Source of the DNA: Stenotrophomonas rhizophila
Lineage (GTDB): Bacteria; Pseudomonadota; Gammaproteobacteria; Xanthomonadales; Xanthomonadaceae
NCBI RefSeq assembly: GCF_020857975.1
Contig: NZ_JACWUO010000003.1
Location: 186,001-250,000 of the forward strand
Reading direction: 5' to 3'
DNA: 64,000 nucleotides
Part shown: piece by piece, positions 16,778 through 25,324 of the stretch
How the letters are laid out: the number at the start of each line of letters is the position of its first letter
Numbering within the stretch: the stretch's first letter is position 1
Notes under the pieces: model-generated
Told to the model about the DNA's origin: nothing
Seen by the model: the letters and a program-made list of their open reading frames with translations, nothing else
Database searches by the model: none
Position numbers and translations under genes: made by a program

Positions 16778-18221
16778 ACACGAACAGGGCGCCTGCGCGG
16801 CTGTCGAGCAGGCGGATCTGGCGCTGATGCAGCTGCACGATGCGGTGCACGATCAACAGGCCCAGCCCGCCGCTGTCCGGGCGCTGGCTGCCCAGTGCCG
16901 GCGGGGTGGTGAACAGGGTATCGCGGCGCTCGGCCGGAATGCCCGGGCCGCTGTCGGCGATGCTGACCTGCACCTCGCCGTCCTGCGCGCGCAGCACCAC
17001 CTCGATGCGGCCGCCTTCGGGGGTATGCCGGATCGCGTTGTCGAGCAGGTTGGTCAGCACCCGCTCGATCAGGCCCAGGTCGGCCACCACCGCCGGCAGG
17101 CCCGGGGCGATATCGGCCTGCAGGGTCTGCCGGCGCGCCTGCGCGGCCAGTTCGAATTTCTGGAACACATCCTGCACCAGGTCCGGCAGCGAGAACGCCT
17201 GCCGGTCCAGCACCACCGCGCCATGCTCCAGCCGCGCCAGCTCGAACAGCGCGCGGGCCAGCGCACCGACCTTCTGGCTCTGCGCCAGGGCGATGCCCAG
17301 GTAGCGTTGACGCTCGTCGGCACCGAGCGTGGCGTCCTTCAGCGCCAGCGTTTCCAGGTAACCGTGCAGCGAGGACAGCGGCGTGCGCAGGTCGTGGGAG
17401 ATGTTGGCGACCAGTTCGCGCCGCTGCAGGTCCTGCTGGCGCAGCTGCTGCCACTGCTCGCCCAGACGCTGGGCCATATGGCCGAAACTGTGCTGCAGGA
17501 TGGCCAGCTCGTCGCGCTCGCCGGCGCGCAGCGGGGTCGGCGGCAACAGCGTGCCGGCACCGGCGGCGTCCACGTCGAAGGCCTGGATGCGCCGGGTCAG
17601 CTGGCGCAGCGGACGGGTCACCCAGCGGAACGCGACCACGCCGGCCAGCAGGCCCACCACCGCCACGATCGCCAGCGACCACAACGTAGTGCGCAGCGTG
17701 GCATTGCCGGCGATGCTGGCCGCCAGCGCCTCGCGCTGTTCGCCCACCAGCACCACGTAGATATAGCCGGCCTGGCGGCCCTGCACCCACAGCGGGGCCG
17801 CGTTGAATACCTTGCGCCCGCTGGCGCTGCGCGGGTCGTCGCCGAGGATCGGCAACGGCGCGCCGCCGAGCAGCGCGCGTACCGGTGCCAGGTCGACCCG
17901 GTCGCGCCTGAGGTGGCCGCTGGGCGCATCGTGGCCGAGGATGCGACCTTGCTCGTCCAGCAGGTACACCTCCACGCTGGGGTTGACCGCCATCAGCTTG
18001 CCGAACAACGCGCGGACTTCGCCGCCGCGCATGCCGCGCGCATCCATCAGTTCGCCGCTGCGCGCGATGTGTTCGGCCAGGCCGCGCGAGAGCCGCTGCA
18101 CGGTTTCCTGCTCGTGCACGCTGGTGCTGCGCATCTGGATCCAGACCAGCGCGCCGCAGCACACCAGCAGCAGCGCGCAGAACACCACCGACAGCCGCTG
18201 CGACAGGGTCAGGCGGATCAT
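16746..18221 (-). CDS. Sensor histidine kinase
   Basis: 491 residues from ATG 18221 (ATGA overlap with its regulator). TM1 is near residues 8-28 (LSVVFCALLLVCCGALVWIQM). A periplasmic domain of about 130 residues follows, then TM2 near 155-178 (TTLWSLAIVAVVGLLAGVVAF), HAMP, HisKA with about H276 (NISHDLRTPLSSLHGY) and HATPase motifs NLLDNAIRHTP, DSGPGIP and GLGLLIVHRIV. It pairs with the response regulator just upstream, which faces the envelope methionine-sulfoxide-repair operon. An envelope or redox signal is therefore plausible but unproven. Confidence 0.85.
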   Translation of the reverse strand: MIRLTLSQRLSVVFCALLLVCCGALVWIQMRSTSVHEQETVQRLSRGLAEHIARSGELMDARGMRGGEVRALFGKLMAVNPSVEVYLLDEQGRILGHDAPSGHLRRDRVDLAPVRALLGGAPLPILGDDPRSASGRKVFNAAPLWVQGRQAGYIYVVLVGEQREALAASIAGNATLRTTLWSLAIVAVVGLLAGVVAFRWVTRPLRQLTRRIQAFDVDAAGAGTLLPPTPLRAGERDELAILQHSFGHMAQRLGEQWQQLRQQDLQRRELVANISHDLRTPLSSLHGYLETLALKDATLGADERQRYLGIALAQSQKVGALARALFELARLEHGAVVLDRQAFSLPDLVQDVFQKFELAAQARRQTLQADIAPGLPAVVADLGLIERVLTNLLDNAIRHTPEGGRIEVVLRAQDGEVQVSIADSGPGIPAERRDTLFTTPPALGSQRPDSGGLGLLIVHRIVQLHQRQIRLLDSRAGALFVFTLPAAVPPR

Positions 18222-18940
18222 GCCGGCGCCCCATCGGCGGCATCGACCAGCTTGTACCCACGCCCCCATACCGTCTGGATGCGTTGCGGCGCGGCCGGGT
18301 CGCGCTCGATCTTGTTGCGCAGCCGGTTGATGTGGGTATTGACGGTGTGTTCGTAACCGTCGTGCTGGTAGCCCCAGACCTGGTTGAGCAGGTCCATGCG
18401 CGAGTACACCTGGCCGGGATGGCGGGCGAAGAAGTACAGCAGGTCGAACTCGCGCGGGGTCAGCTCCAGCGTGCGACCTTCCAGCTGCACGGTGCGCGCG
18501 ACCGGGTCGATGCGGATCCCGGCCACGTCCAGTTCGCCGGCATCGATGCGCGCGTTCTGCGCCATCGCCTCGACCCGGCGCAGTAGCGCCTTGACCCGCG
18601 CCACCAGTTCCAGCATCGAGAACGGCTTGGCCAGGTAGTCATCGGCACCCAGTTCCAGCCCGAGGATGCGGTGCACTTCACTGGCGCGCGCACTGGTGAT
18701 GATGATCGGGGTGTAGCGCGCCATCGCGCGGGCTTGCCTGCAGATTTCCAGGCCATCCACGCCGGGCAGCATCAGGTCCAGCACCAATGCGCTCCACGGC
18801 TGCGCCTGGAGCAGGGCCAGGCCTTCATCGCCGGTGGCGGCGTGGGTCACCTCGTAGCCCTCGTCGCGCAGGTGCATGCGCAGCAGGGTGGCGATGTGGA
18901 CATCGTCCTCGACGATCAGGACACGCTTGGCGCTGCTCAT
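18218..18940 (-). CDS. OmpR-family response regulator
   Basis: 240 residues. The receiver has E11/D12/D13, phospho-acceptor D55 (LVLDLMLPGVDG) and Lys in DDYLAKPFS. The winged helix carries LTPREFDLLYFFARHPGQVYSR and ends WGRGYKLVDAADGAPA. It precedes and overlaps the kinase gene (ATGA). It is transcribed divergently from the msrB-dipZ-msrA operon (gap 147 bp), the arrangement expected of a regulator of that operon, comparable in logic to E. coli HprR, which controls msrPQ. Confidence 0.87.
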   Translation of the reverse strand: MSSAKRVLIVEDDVHIATLLRMHLRDEGYEVTHAATGDEGLALLQAQPWSALVLDLMLPGVDGLEICRQARAMARYTPIIITSARASEVHRILGLELGADDYLAKPFSMLELVARVKALLRRVEAMAQNARIDAGELDVAGIRIDPVARTVQLEGRTLELTPREFDLLYFFARHPGQVYSRMDLLNQVWGYQHDGYEHTVNTHINRLRNKIERDPAAPQRIQTVWGRGYKLVDAADGAPA

Positions 18941-19001
18941 CGGTGCGGGGTGGCCGGCCGGGGGGATGGCTGCATTGTCGACGGATCCGGCCTGGAATGT
19001 G

Positions 19002-19026
19002 TCACGGAAAATTTAACCCTGCGTGA
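19002..19026. promoter_or_regulatory. Inverted repeat in the divergent regulator/msr-operon gap
   Basis: TCACG (19002-19006) and CGTGA (19022-19026) flank an AT-richer segment (GAAAATTTAACCC) in an otherwise GC-rich gap. It is a candidate operator for the adjacent response regulator. Evidence is the symmetry and position only. Confidence 0.3.
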
Positions 19027-19087
19027 GGATTCGTTGATCGGCCCGGGCGCAGCATGGCGCCATCGTCCTCAGACCCGGAGATCGGCC

Positions 19088-19594
19088 ATGCGTTACACCC
19101 GTCGCAATGTGCTCGGCATGGGCGGCATGGCCGCCGCGGCCGGCCTGTTCGGCCTGACCGCGTGCAGCGGCCCGGCGCCGGCCGCCCAACCGGCGCCGGC
19201 GCGCCAGTTCGAGGTGATGCGCAGCGATGCGCAATGGCGCCAGCAGCTCAGCCCGGCGCAATACGCGGTGCTGCGCCGGCAGGGCACCGAACGGCCGTTC
19301 AGCAGCCCGCTCAACAAGGAACATCGGCGCGGCACCTTCAGCTGCGCCGGCTGCGCGCTGCCGTTGTTTTCCTCGTCCACCAAGTTCGACAGCGGCACCG
19401 GCTGGCCCAGTTTCTGGGCCCCGCTGCACAACGCGGTCGGCGAAGACCGCGATACCACGCTGGGGATGATCCGGGTGGAAGCGCATTGCCGTCGTTGCGG
19501 CGGCCATCTCGGCCACGTGTTCGACGACGGCCCGCGCCCGACCGGACTGCGTTACTGCATGAACGGCGTGGCCATGACCTTCGCGGCCGCCTGA
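19088..19594 (+). CDS. msrB: TAT-exported lipoprotein MsrB (peptide-methionine (R)-S-oxide reductase)
   Basis: 168 residues. The N-terminus has twin arginines (TRRNVLGMGG), a hydrophobic core and a lipobox LTAC with Cys26, so the protein should be a TAT-dependent lipoprotein facing the periplasm. The MsrB fold shows zinc cysteines C86/C89 (CAGC) and C134/C137 (CRRC), [21 protein letters not shown] and catalytic C157 in RYCMNG. It reduces Met-R-sulfoxide in exported proteins. It is first in a same-strand unit with dipZ (36 bp gap) and msrA, which together supply reductant and repair of both sulfoxide stereoisomers. Confidence 0.88.
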   Translation: MRYTRRNVLGMGGMAAAAGLFGLTACSGPAPAAQPAPARQFEVMRSDAQWRQQLSPAQYAVLRRQGTERPFSSPLNKEHRRGTFSCAGCALPLFSSSTKFDSGTGWPSFWAPLHNAVGEDRDTTLGMIRVEAHCRRCGGHLGHVFDDGPRPTGLRYCMNGVAMTFAAA

Positions 19595-19630
19595 GCGCCG
19601 CCCTCCTCCCCTTCCCCGCAAGGATCTTCC

Positions 19631-21409
19631 ATGCTGCTTTTGTTGGCCTATCTCGGTGGCGTACTCACCATCCTCAGCCCGTGCATCCTGCCCGTGCTGC
19701 CGTTCGTGTTCGCCCGCTCGGACCGGCCGTTCCTGCGCAGCGGCCTGCCGCTGCTGGCCGGCATGGCGTTGATGTTCGCGGTGGTCGCCAGCCTGGCCGC
19801 GGTGGGCAGCCAATGGGTGGCCCAGGCCAACCAGGTCGGGCGCTGGATCGCGCTGGTGGTGATGGCGGTATTCGCGCTGGCGCTGCTGTGGCCGGCGCTG
19901 GCCGACCGCCTGCTGTCGCCGTTGCAGCGGCTGGGCGCGCGGCTGAGCGCCTCGGCCGATGCCGCGGCCGATGCCGGCCGCGGCGGGGTCGGCACGTCGC
20001 TGCTGATCGGCGTGGCCACCGGCCTGCTGTGGGCACCCTGCGCCGGGCCGATCCTCGGCCTGATCCTGACCGGCGCGGCCCTGCAGGGCGCCAGCGTCGG
20101 TACCAGCGGGCTGCTGCTGGCCTATGCGCTCGGCGCGGCCACCTCGCTGGCACTGGCGATCTGGATCGGCGGACGGGTGTTTGCCGCGCTCAAGCAGCGC
20201 CTGGGCGTGGGCGAGTGGATCCGCCGCGGGCTGGGCGTGGCCGCGCTGCTGGGGGTGGTGGCGATCGGCATGGGCTGGGACACCGGCGTGCTGACCCGGC
20301 TGTCGTCGGTCAGCACCGCCCGGCTCGAACAGGGCCTGCTCGATGCCGTGCCCGGCCAGGCACCGGCGCCCGGCAGCGCGATGATGATGGCCGCCGCCGG
20401 GCAGGCCGGCGGTGAGCTGCCGGTGGAAGGCACCCTGCCCTCGCTGGCCGGCGCCACCGGCTGGCTCAACAGCCCGCCGCTGAGCGCCGAGCAGCTGCGC
20501 GGCAAGGTGGTGCTGATCGATTTCTGGACCTACTCGTGCATCAACTGCCTGCGCGCCATGCCCTATGTGCGCCAGTGGGCCGAGCGTTACCGCGACCATG
20601 GGCTGGTGGTGATCGGCGTACATGCGCCGGAGTTCGCCTTCGAGCGCAACCTGGGCAATGTGCAGCGCGCGGTAAAGGACCTGAAAGTCAGCTACCCGGT
20701 GGCGATCGACAACGAGTTTGCGATCTGGCGCGGCTTCAACAACCGCTACTGGCCGGCGCACTATTTCATCGATGCAAAGGGGCAGATCCGCGCGCATCAC
20801 TTCGGCGAAGGCAATTACGCGCAGTCCGAGCAGATCATCCGCCAGCTGCTGCGCGAAGCCGGCAACAGCCTGCCCGGCGAACCGGCGCAGGCCATGGCGA
20901 TGGCCATGAGCGCGAGCGCTCCGCGCGACGGGGTGGAACGGCAGGCGGACATGCGCAACCTCAAATCCCCCGAAACCTACCTGGGCCACGCCCGCGCCGA
21001 GAACTTCGCCTCGCCCGGCGGCCAGCAGGCCGACCGCGCCAGCGACTACCGCGCACCGGCGGTGCTGACGCTCAACCAGTGGGCGCTGCACGGACGCTGG
21101 ACGGTAGGCGATGAAGACGCGCGCCTGGACCAGCCCGGCGGTCGCATCGCATTCCGCTTCCATGCCCGCGACCTGCATCTGGTGCTGGCCCCGGGCCAGG
21201 ACGGCAAGCCGGTGCGTTATCGGGTGCGCATCGACGGGCAGGCACCGGGCGCCGCAGCCGGCGGCGATGTTTCGGCCGACGGCAGCGGGCAGGTCGGCGA
21301 ACACCGCCTGTACCAGCTGATCCGCCAGACCGGGCCGGTGCGCGAACGCACCTTCGACATCGAGTTCCTCGATCCGGGCGTGCATGCCTACGCCTTTACC
21401 TTTGGTTGA
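19631..21409 (+). CDS. dipZ: DipZ-type CcdA-thioredoxin fusion protein
   Basis: 592 residues. The N-terminal CcdA/DsbD-beta-like membrane domain has redox cysteines C18 (SPCILPVLPF) and C137 (WAPCAGPILG) and about six TM segments to about residue 220. A periplasmic TlpA/thioredoxin domain follows, with the C303-x-x-C306 active site (YSCINC). A C-terminal beta-sandwich (about 460-592) is usual in DipZ proteins. It should carry electrons across the inner membrane to periplasmic partners, here most plausibly the flanking MsrB and MsrA. AAGGA precedes the start. It lies between msrB and msrA, gaps 36 and 16 bp. Confidence 0.85.
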   Translation: MLLLLAYLGGVLTILSPCILPVLPFVFARSDRPFLRSGLPLLAGMALMFAVVASLAAVGSQWVAQANQVGRWIALVVMAVFALALLWPALADRLLSPLQRLGARLSASADAAADAGRGGVGTSLLIGVATGLLWAPCAGPILGLILTGAALQGASVGTSGLLLAYALGAATSLALAIWIGGRVFAALKQRLGVGEWIRRGLGVAALLGVVAIGMGWDTGVLTRLSSVSTARLEQGLLDAVPGQAPAPGSAMMMAAAGQAGGELPVEGTLPSLAGATGWLNSPPLSAEQLRGKVVLIDFWTYSCINCLRAMPYVRQWAERYRDHGLVVIGVHAPEFAFERNLGNVQRAVKDLKVSYPVAIDNEFAIWRGFNNRYWPAHYFIDAKGQIRAHHFGEGNYAQSEQIIRQLLREAGNSLPGEPAQAMAMAMSASAPRDGVERQADMRNLKSPETYLGHARAENFASPGGQQADRASDYRAPAVLTLNQWALHGRWTVGDEDARLDQPGGRIAFRFHARDLHLVLAPGQDGKPVRYRVRIDGQAPGAAAGGDVSADGSGQVGEHRLYQLIRQTGPVRERTFDIEFLDPGVHAYAFTFG

Positions 21410-21425
21410 GTCCGGGAGGACACCG

Positions 21426-22160
21426 ATGAAGATCGCCATGGACAAACTTGCCGCCGGCGGCATCGCCGCGTTGATCGCCGCCGTCATGGTCACCGCCGTG
21501 ATCAGCCTGGACCGCCCGGCCCATGCCGCCTCGGCGCCGGTGGCCGTGCCTGCCCCCAGCGGCAGCGCCGAGTTCAGGCAACCGGGCGTCCGCCGCGCCC
21601 AGGTGGTGTTCGCCGGCGGTTGCTTCTGGGGCGTGCAGGGCGTGTTCCAGCACATGACCGGAGTGGACAACGCGGTGTCCGGCTATATCGGCGGCAGCGC
21701 CGCCGACGCCAGCTACCCGCGCGTGGGCAGCGGCAGCACCGGCCATGCCGAGGCGGTGCAGGTCACCTACGATCCTGCGCAGGTCAGCTATGCGCAGCTG
21801 ATGCAGGTGTTCTTCTCGGTGGTGCACGACCCGACCCAGCTCAACCGCCAGGGACCGGACCGTGGTCCCCAGTACCGCTCGGCGGTGTACACCGACGATG
21901 CCGCCCAGCGCGATGCCACCAAGGCCTATATCGCCCAGCTGCAGCGCGCCCGCGCCTACGCCGCGCCGGTGGTGACCCAGGTCGACGGCGGCAAGCGCTT
22001 CTACCCGGCCGAGGGCTATCACCAGAACTACCTCACCCTGCACCCCGAATCGCTGTACATCCGCATCAACGACCTGCCCAAGGTGGAGGCGCTCAAACGC
22101 CAGTACCCGGCGTTGTACCGGGACAAGCCGCGGTTGGTGTCGACGTTGTCGGCACGATAA
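21426..22160 (+). CDS. msrA: Membrane-anchored/exported MsrA (peptide-methionine (S)-S-oxide reductase)
   Basis: 244 residues. An N-terminal hydrophobic segment (IAALIAAVMVTAVISLDRPAHA, about 13-34) precedes the catalytic domain, so it acts in the periplasm as a secreted or anchored form. The domain begins VVFAGGCFWGVQG with catalytic C66. GYIGGSAADASY, GSGSTGHAEAVQVTYDP and HDPTQLNRQGPDRGPQYRSAVY are MsrA hallmarks. YHQNYL follows. No resolving Cys is obvious at the C-terminus, so recycling may depend on DipZ. GGGAGG precedes ATG 21426. It ends the msrB-dipZ-msrA unit. Confidence 0.9.
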   Translation: MKIAMDKLAAGGIAALIAAVMVTAVISLDRPAHAASAPVAVPAPSGSAEFRQPGVRRAQVVFAGGCFWGVQGVFQHMTGVDNAVSGYIGGSAADASYPRVGSGSTGHAEAVQVTYDPAQVSYAQLMQVFFSVVHDPTQLNRQGPDRGPQYRSAVYTDDAAQRDATKAYIAQLQRARAYAAPVVTQVDGGKRFYPAEGYHQNYLTLHPESLYIRINDLPKVEALKRQYPALYRDKPRLVSTLSAR

Positions 22161-22210
22161 TCGGCCACGACGACGCAGGTATATCCGCGCGATATCCGGA
22201 CATTGCGAGC

Positions 22211-22233
22211 GTCCGACCATGGGTCGGACCTAC
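22211..22233. repeat. SMAG-type GTAG palindrome
   Basis: GTCCGACC-ATG-GGTCGGAC followed by CTAC, downstream of msrA. The 496-bp interval 22161-22656 holds this element, the long hairpin at 22342-22406 and the regulator's upstream region. I see no gene in it. Confidence 0.8.
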
Positions 22234-22341
22234 CTGGACGGATCGGACGTACGGAGGACATGCGACCGATCGTGTGGCGGGCTTGGTTGCAATTGCGCGA
22301 GAAGCGCAGGGAACCGGCAGGCGTAGCCTGACGGATCGTGG

Positions 22342-22406
22342 ACGGGGCGTGCTTTCTTTGGGTTACGTTTCTTTGCACGAGCAAAGAAAGGTAACTCGCG
22401 CCCCGT
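22342..22406. repeat. Long nested inverted repeat
   Basis: Three nested arms are visible: ACGGGGCG/CGCCCCGT (22342-22349 with 22399-22406), GTTAC/GTAAC (22362-22366 with 22391-22395) and TTTCTTTGC/GCAAAGAAA (22368-22376 with 22381-22389), closing on an ACGA loop. It would fold into a single long hairpin in RNA. It resembles dispersed intergenic hairpins of xanthomonads and pseudomonads. Its role is unknown. Confidence 0.6.
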
Positions 22407-22656
22407 AGGGGCACGAAAGCTGTTGACGTTAAAAACCGCGAAGTGGAAACAACAGCATCTGGCGCCGCCCAAGCAGAGCAGAAGAAGGAAAAAAGCGCAC
22501 GGCCAAACACTGCACCGCCGTGCGCCAGGGAAGTCCGGCAAGGCGCATCGAGCGATTCCGATGCGCTGGCCAGACCATGCTAGGCTGCGTAATCCAGCGG
22601 TTACAGTGCCAACGACAGGCCATCCGCATGGATACAGATTTCCTCGGACCGTCCTG

Positions 22657-24087
22657 ATGGCAGCCAACCTCTACCAATCCCTGGCCGATGAAATGGCCGA
22701 TGCCATCCACAGCGGCCGGCTGCCGGCCGGCACCCGCCTGCCTTCGTTGCGCGGGCTGGCCACGCAACGGCAACTCAGCCTCAACACCGTGATCGCCGCC
22801 TACCGGCAACTGGAAGACGCCGGCCTGGTCACCCCCCGACCCAAGGCCGGCTTCGTGGTCAGCCCGCGCCTGCCCGAGCCGACCCGCTCGCTGCGCCAGG
22901 CCCCATCGCTGGCCACCACCCAGGCCCAGCAGCTGATGATGGCCCGGGTACTGGCCGCACAGCAGCAACCGGGCGTCATCGACCTGGCCTTCGCCGGACC
23001 GCGCGGCCGCCGCTTCTATCCCGGTGCCAAGCTGGCGCGCAGCACCGCACAGATACTGCGCCGCTCGGTCGGCATGGTCGAAACCTATGCGCGCCCCAAT
23101 GGCGCCCGGCGGCTGCTGGAACAGATCGTGCGGCGCGGCCCGCGGCTGGGCCTGCATACCAGCGTGGAACGCCTGGTGCTCACCCATGGCGCAATGGAAG
23201 CCCTGCAGCTGGCGCTGCGCGCAGTGACCCGGCCCGGCGATGCGGTCGGCATCGAAGCGCCCTCGTATTTCAACCTCTACCCATTGCTGAGCAGCCTGGG
23301 CCTGAAGGCGATCGAACTGCCCACCGACCCGCGCCAGGGACTGGACGTGGATGCGGTGGCCGCGCAGCTGGAGCAACGCGCCCTGGCCGCGATCGTGGCC
23401 ATGCCCAGCGTGCACAACCCGCTGGGCTGCACCATGCCGGTGGCGGCCAAGCAGCGGCTGGCGGCGCTGGTCAACCAGTACCGCATCCCGTTGATCGAAG
23501 ACGCCGTATACGCCGAACTGCAGTACCAGGAACCGCTGGCGCCGCTGCTGAAATCCTTCGACGAAGACGGCTGGGTGATGGTGTGCAGCAGCTTCTCCAA
23601 GACCCTGGCGCCGGATTACCGCATCGGCTGGCTGGATGGCGGCCGCTTCGCCGCCGATATCGGGCTGCTCAAGTTCCAGTCCACCGGGGCCGAATCGCGC
23701 CTGCTCGGCGAAGCGGTGGCCGCCTTCCTGGAAGCGGGCAGCTACGAGCACCACCTGCGCGGGCTGCGCCGCCTGTACAGCGAGCAGGTCGGGCGCGTGC
23801 GCAGCCTGGTCGCCCAGCATTTCCCGCCGGGCACCTCGGCCACCCAACCCAGCGGCGGCTTCCTGCTGTGGGTGGAACTTCCGCCCGGCATCGACACCGG
23901 CGCGCTGTTCGAACAGGCGCTGGCGCGCGGGGTGGTGTTCATGCCCGGCCAGGTCTATTCGCGCGGCGCGCGTTACCGCCACTGCCTGCGCCTGTCGTGC
24001 TGCCAGGAACTGGACGCGGCCTACGTCGCGGCGATCGCCACGGTGGGGCAACTGGCCTGCGCACTGCTGGACGGCGCGCCAGCCTGA
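22657..24087 (+). CDS. MocR/PdxR-type PLP-dependent transcriptional regulator
   Basis: 476 residues. A GntR-type winged helix (about 1-75, YQSLADEMADAIHSGRLPAGTRLPS...SLNTVIAAYRQLEDAGL) is joined to a fold-type I aminotransferase domain with the PLP lysine at about K315 (SSFSKTLAPDYRIGW). It contains MPSVHNPLG and PSGGFLLWVELP. MocR proteins usually sense PLP or an amino-acid adduct and control a neighbouring operon. Here no PLP or transport operon is adjacent, so the target is unclear. ATG 22657 gives a standard GntR start. A ten-codon upstream ORF ends on that ATG. The 3' end overlaps bioD by 67 bp in opposite orientation. Confidence 0.85.
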   Translation: MAANLYQSLADEMADAIHSGRLPAGTRLPSLRGLATQRQLSLNTVIAAYRQLEDAGLVTPRPKAGFVVSPRLPEPTRSLRQAPSLATTQAQQLMMARVLAAQQQPGVIDLAFAGPRGRRFYPGAKLARSTAQILRRSVGMVETYARPNGARRLLEQIVRRGPRLGLHTSVERLVLTHGAMEALQLALRAVTRPGDAVGIEAPSYFNLYPLLSSLGLKAIELPTDPRQGLDVDAVAAQLEQRALAAIVAMPSVHNPLGCTMPVAAKQRLAALVNQYRIPLIEDAVYAELQYQEPLAPLLKSFDEDGWVMVCSSFSKTLAPDYRIGWLDGGRFAADIGLLKFQSTGAESRLLGEAVAAFLEAGSYEHHLRGLRRLYSEQVGRVRSLVAQHFPPGTSATQPSGGFLLWVELPPGIDTGALFEQALARGVVFMPGQVYSRGARYRHCLRLSCCQELDAAYVAAIATVGQLACALLDGAPA

Positions 24088-24767
24088 ACCGCGCCGTGCA
24101 GGTGCCCGGCCAGGCTGGCCGGACCGGCGCCCGGCGCGTACGGCAGGCGGCCCCAGCACGGCATCGGCAGGCGCGCCTGCAGCATCGCCACGTTGTCATC
24201 GATGCGCGCCATCGTCGGGTCGACCTCATTGGCGATCCAGCCGATGCATTGCGCGCCACTGGCTGCGATTGCCGCAGCGGTCAGCCGCGCGTGGTTGAGG
24301 CAGCCCAGGCGCAGCCCGACCACCATCAGCACCGGCAGGCGCAGCGCGCCGACCAGGTCGGCCTGGTCCAGGTTGGCCGACAACGGCGCCAGCCAACCGC
24401 CCACGCCCTCCAGCACGACGTGGTCGGCCTGCGCGCGCAGGCGGGCGAAGGCCGCCTCGATCGGTGCCAGCGCCAGGCTCACCCCGGCATCGGCGGCGGC
24501 CAGTTCCGGCGCCAGCGGCAGCGGCAACGCATAGGGGTTGAGATCGGCATAGGCCGGGGCCGGGTCGCTGGCCGCCAGCAGCGCACTGGCATCGTCGTTG
24601 CGCAGGCCCTGGGCGGTGCGCACGCAGCCGCTGGCCACCGGCTTCATCCCCAGCGCGGTGGCGCCGCGCCGGCGCAGCGCATGCAGCAGCACGCAGCTGC
24701 TGAAGGTCTTGCCGATCCCGGTATCGGTACCGGTGACGTACAGCGCGGGGGGAAGCGGGTCGGTCAT
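24021..24767 (-). CDS. bioD: Dethiobiotin synthetase
   Basis: 248 residues from ATG 24767. An ATP-dependent carboxylase that closes the ureido ring of dethiobiotin from 7,8-diaminopelargonate. The P-loop is GTDTGIGKT (13-21), followed by LGMKPVASG, EGVGGWLAPL and LRLGCLNHARLT, all characteristic. The final ~25 residues (AGAPSSSAQASCPTVAIAAT) lie within the oppositely oriented regulator gene and look like a read-through extension. No other bio genes are in the window, so the gene stands alone, as often in Xanthomonadaceae. Confidence 0.9.
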   Translation of the reverse strand: MTDPLPPALYVTGTDTGIGKTFSSCVLLHALRRRGATALGMKPVASGCVRTAQGLRNDDASALLAASDPAPAYADLNPYALPLPLAPELAAADAGVSLALAPIEAAFARLRAQADHVVLEGVGGWLAPLSANLDQADLVGALRLPVLMVVGLRLGCLNHARLTAAAIAASGAQCIGWIANEVDPTMARIDDNVAMLQARLPMPCWGRLPYAPGAGPASLAGHLHGAVQAGAPSSSAQASCPTVAIAAT

Positions 24768-24841
24768 GGGCCGGGCCGTCGGAAAGGAGCGGTGCATTAT
24801 CGGTGGTCCCGGCGCGGGCTGCCGCTTGCTAGACTCCGGGC

Positions 24842-25324
24842 ATGTTCAGTACTTCCTCGCTCACCGGCAGCAAGCCGGAACAGTACGCCCAGCTGACCGC
24901 CCAGGCCCGTGCGCTGGTGCATGGCGAGCGCGACCGGATCGCCAATGCCGCCAACCTGGCCGCGCTGGTCTACCACGCGCTGCCGCACCTGAACTGGGTG
25001 GGCTTCTACTTCCACGACGGCCGCGAGCTGGTGGTCGGCCCGTTCCAGGGCCTGCCGGCCTGCGTGCGCATTCCGCTGGACAAGGGCGTCTGCGGTGCCG
25101 CCGCCAGCCAGCGGGTGACCCAGCGGATCGAGGACGTGGATGCCTTCCCCGGCCATATCGCCTGCGATGCGGCCTCGCGTTCGGAACTGGTGGTACCGCT
25201 GGTGCAGGGCGATGCGCTGGTCGGGGTGTTCGACCTGGACAGCCCGCTGCTGGCGCGCTTCGATGCCGACGACCAGGCCGGGCTGGAAGCCATCGCCGCG
25301 GTGTTCGTCGAGGCGCTGGGATGA
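24842..25324 (+). CDS. msrC: Free methionine-(R)-sulfoxide reductase (GAF domain)
   Basis: 160 residues of GAF domain. It reduces free Met-R-sulfoxide in the cytosol. The three family cysteines are present: C74 (LPACVRIPL), C84 (GVCGAAA) and C108 (HIACDAASRSELVVPL), matching Cys84/94/118 of E. coli fRMsr. NWVGFYF and GVFDLDSP complete the signature. The stop overlaps the next start (ATGA), coupling it to a TfoX C-terminal-domain protein. The start ATG lies 75 bp from the divergent bioD. Confidence 0.9.
   Translation: MFSTSSLTGSKPEQYAQLTAQARALVHGERDRIANAANLAALVYHALPHLNWVGFYFHDGRELVVGPFQGLPACVRIPLDKGVCGAAASQRVTQRIEDVDAFPGHIACDAASRSELVVPLVQGDALVGVFDLDSPLLARFDADDQAGLEAIAAVFVEALG

Noticed and set aside
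22628..22657. Ten-codon leader ORF (MDTDFLGPS) ending on the MocR-type start
   Set aside because: It overlaps by TGATG but has no clear ribosome site; kept as a note only.
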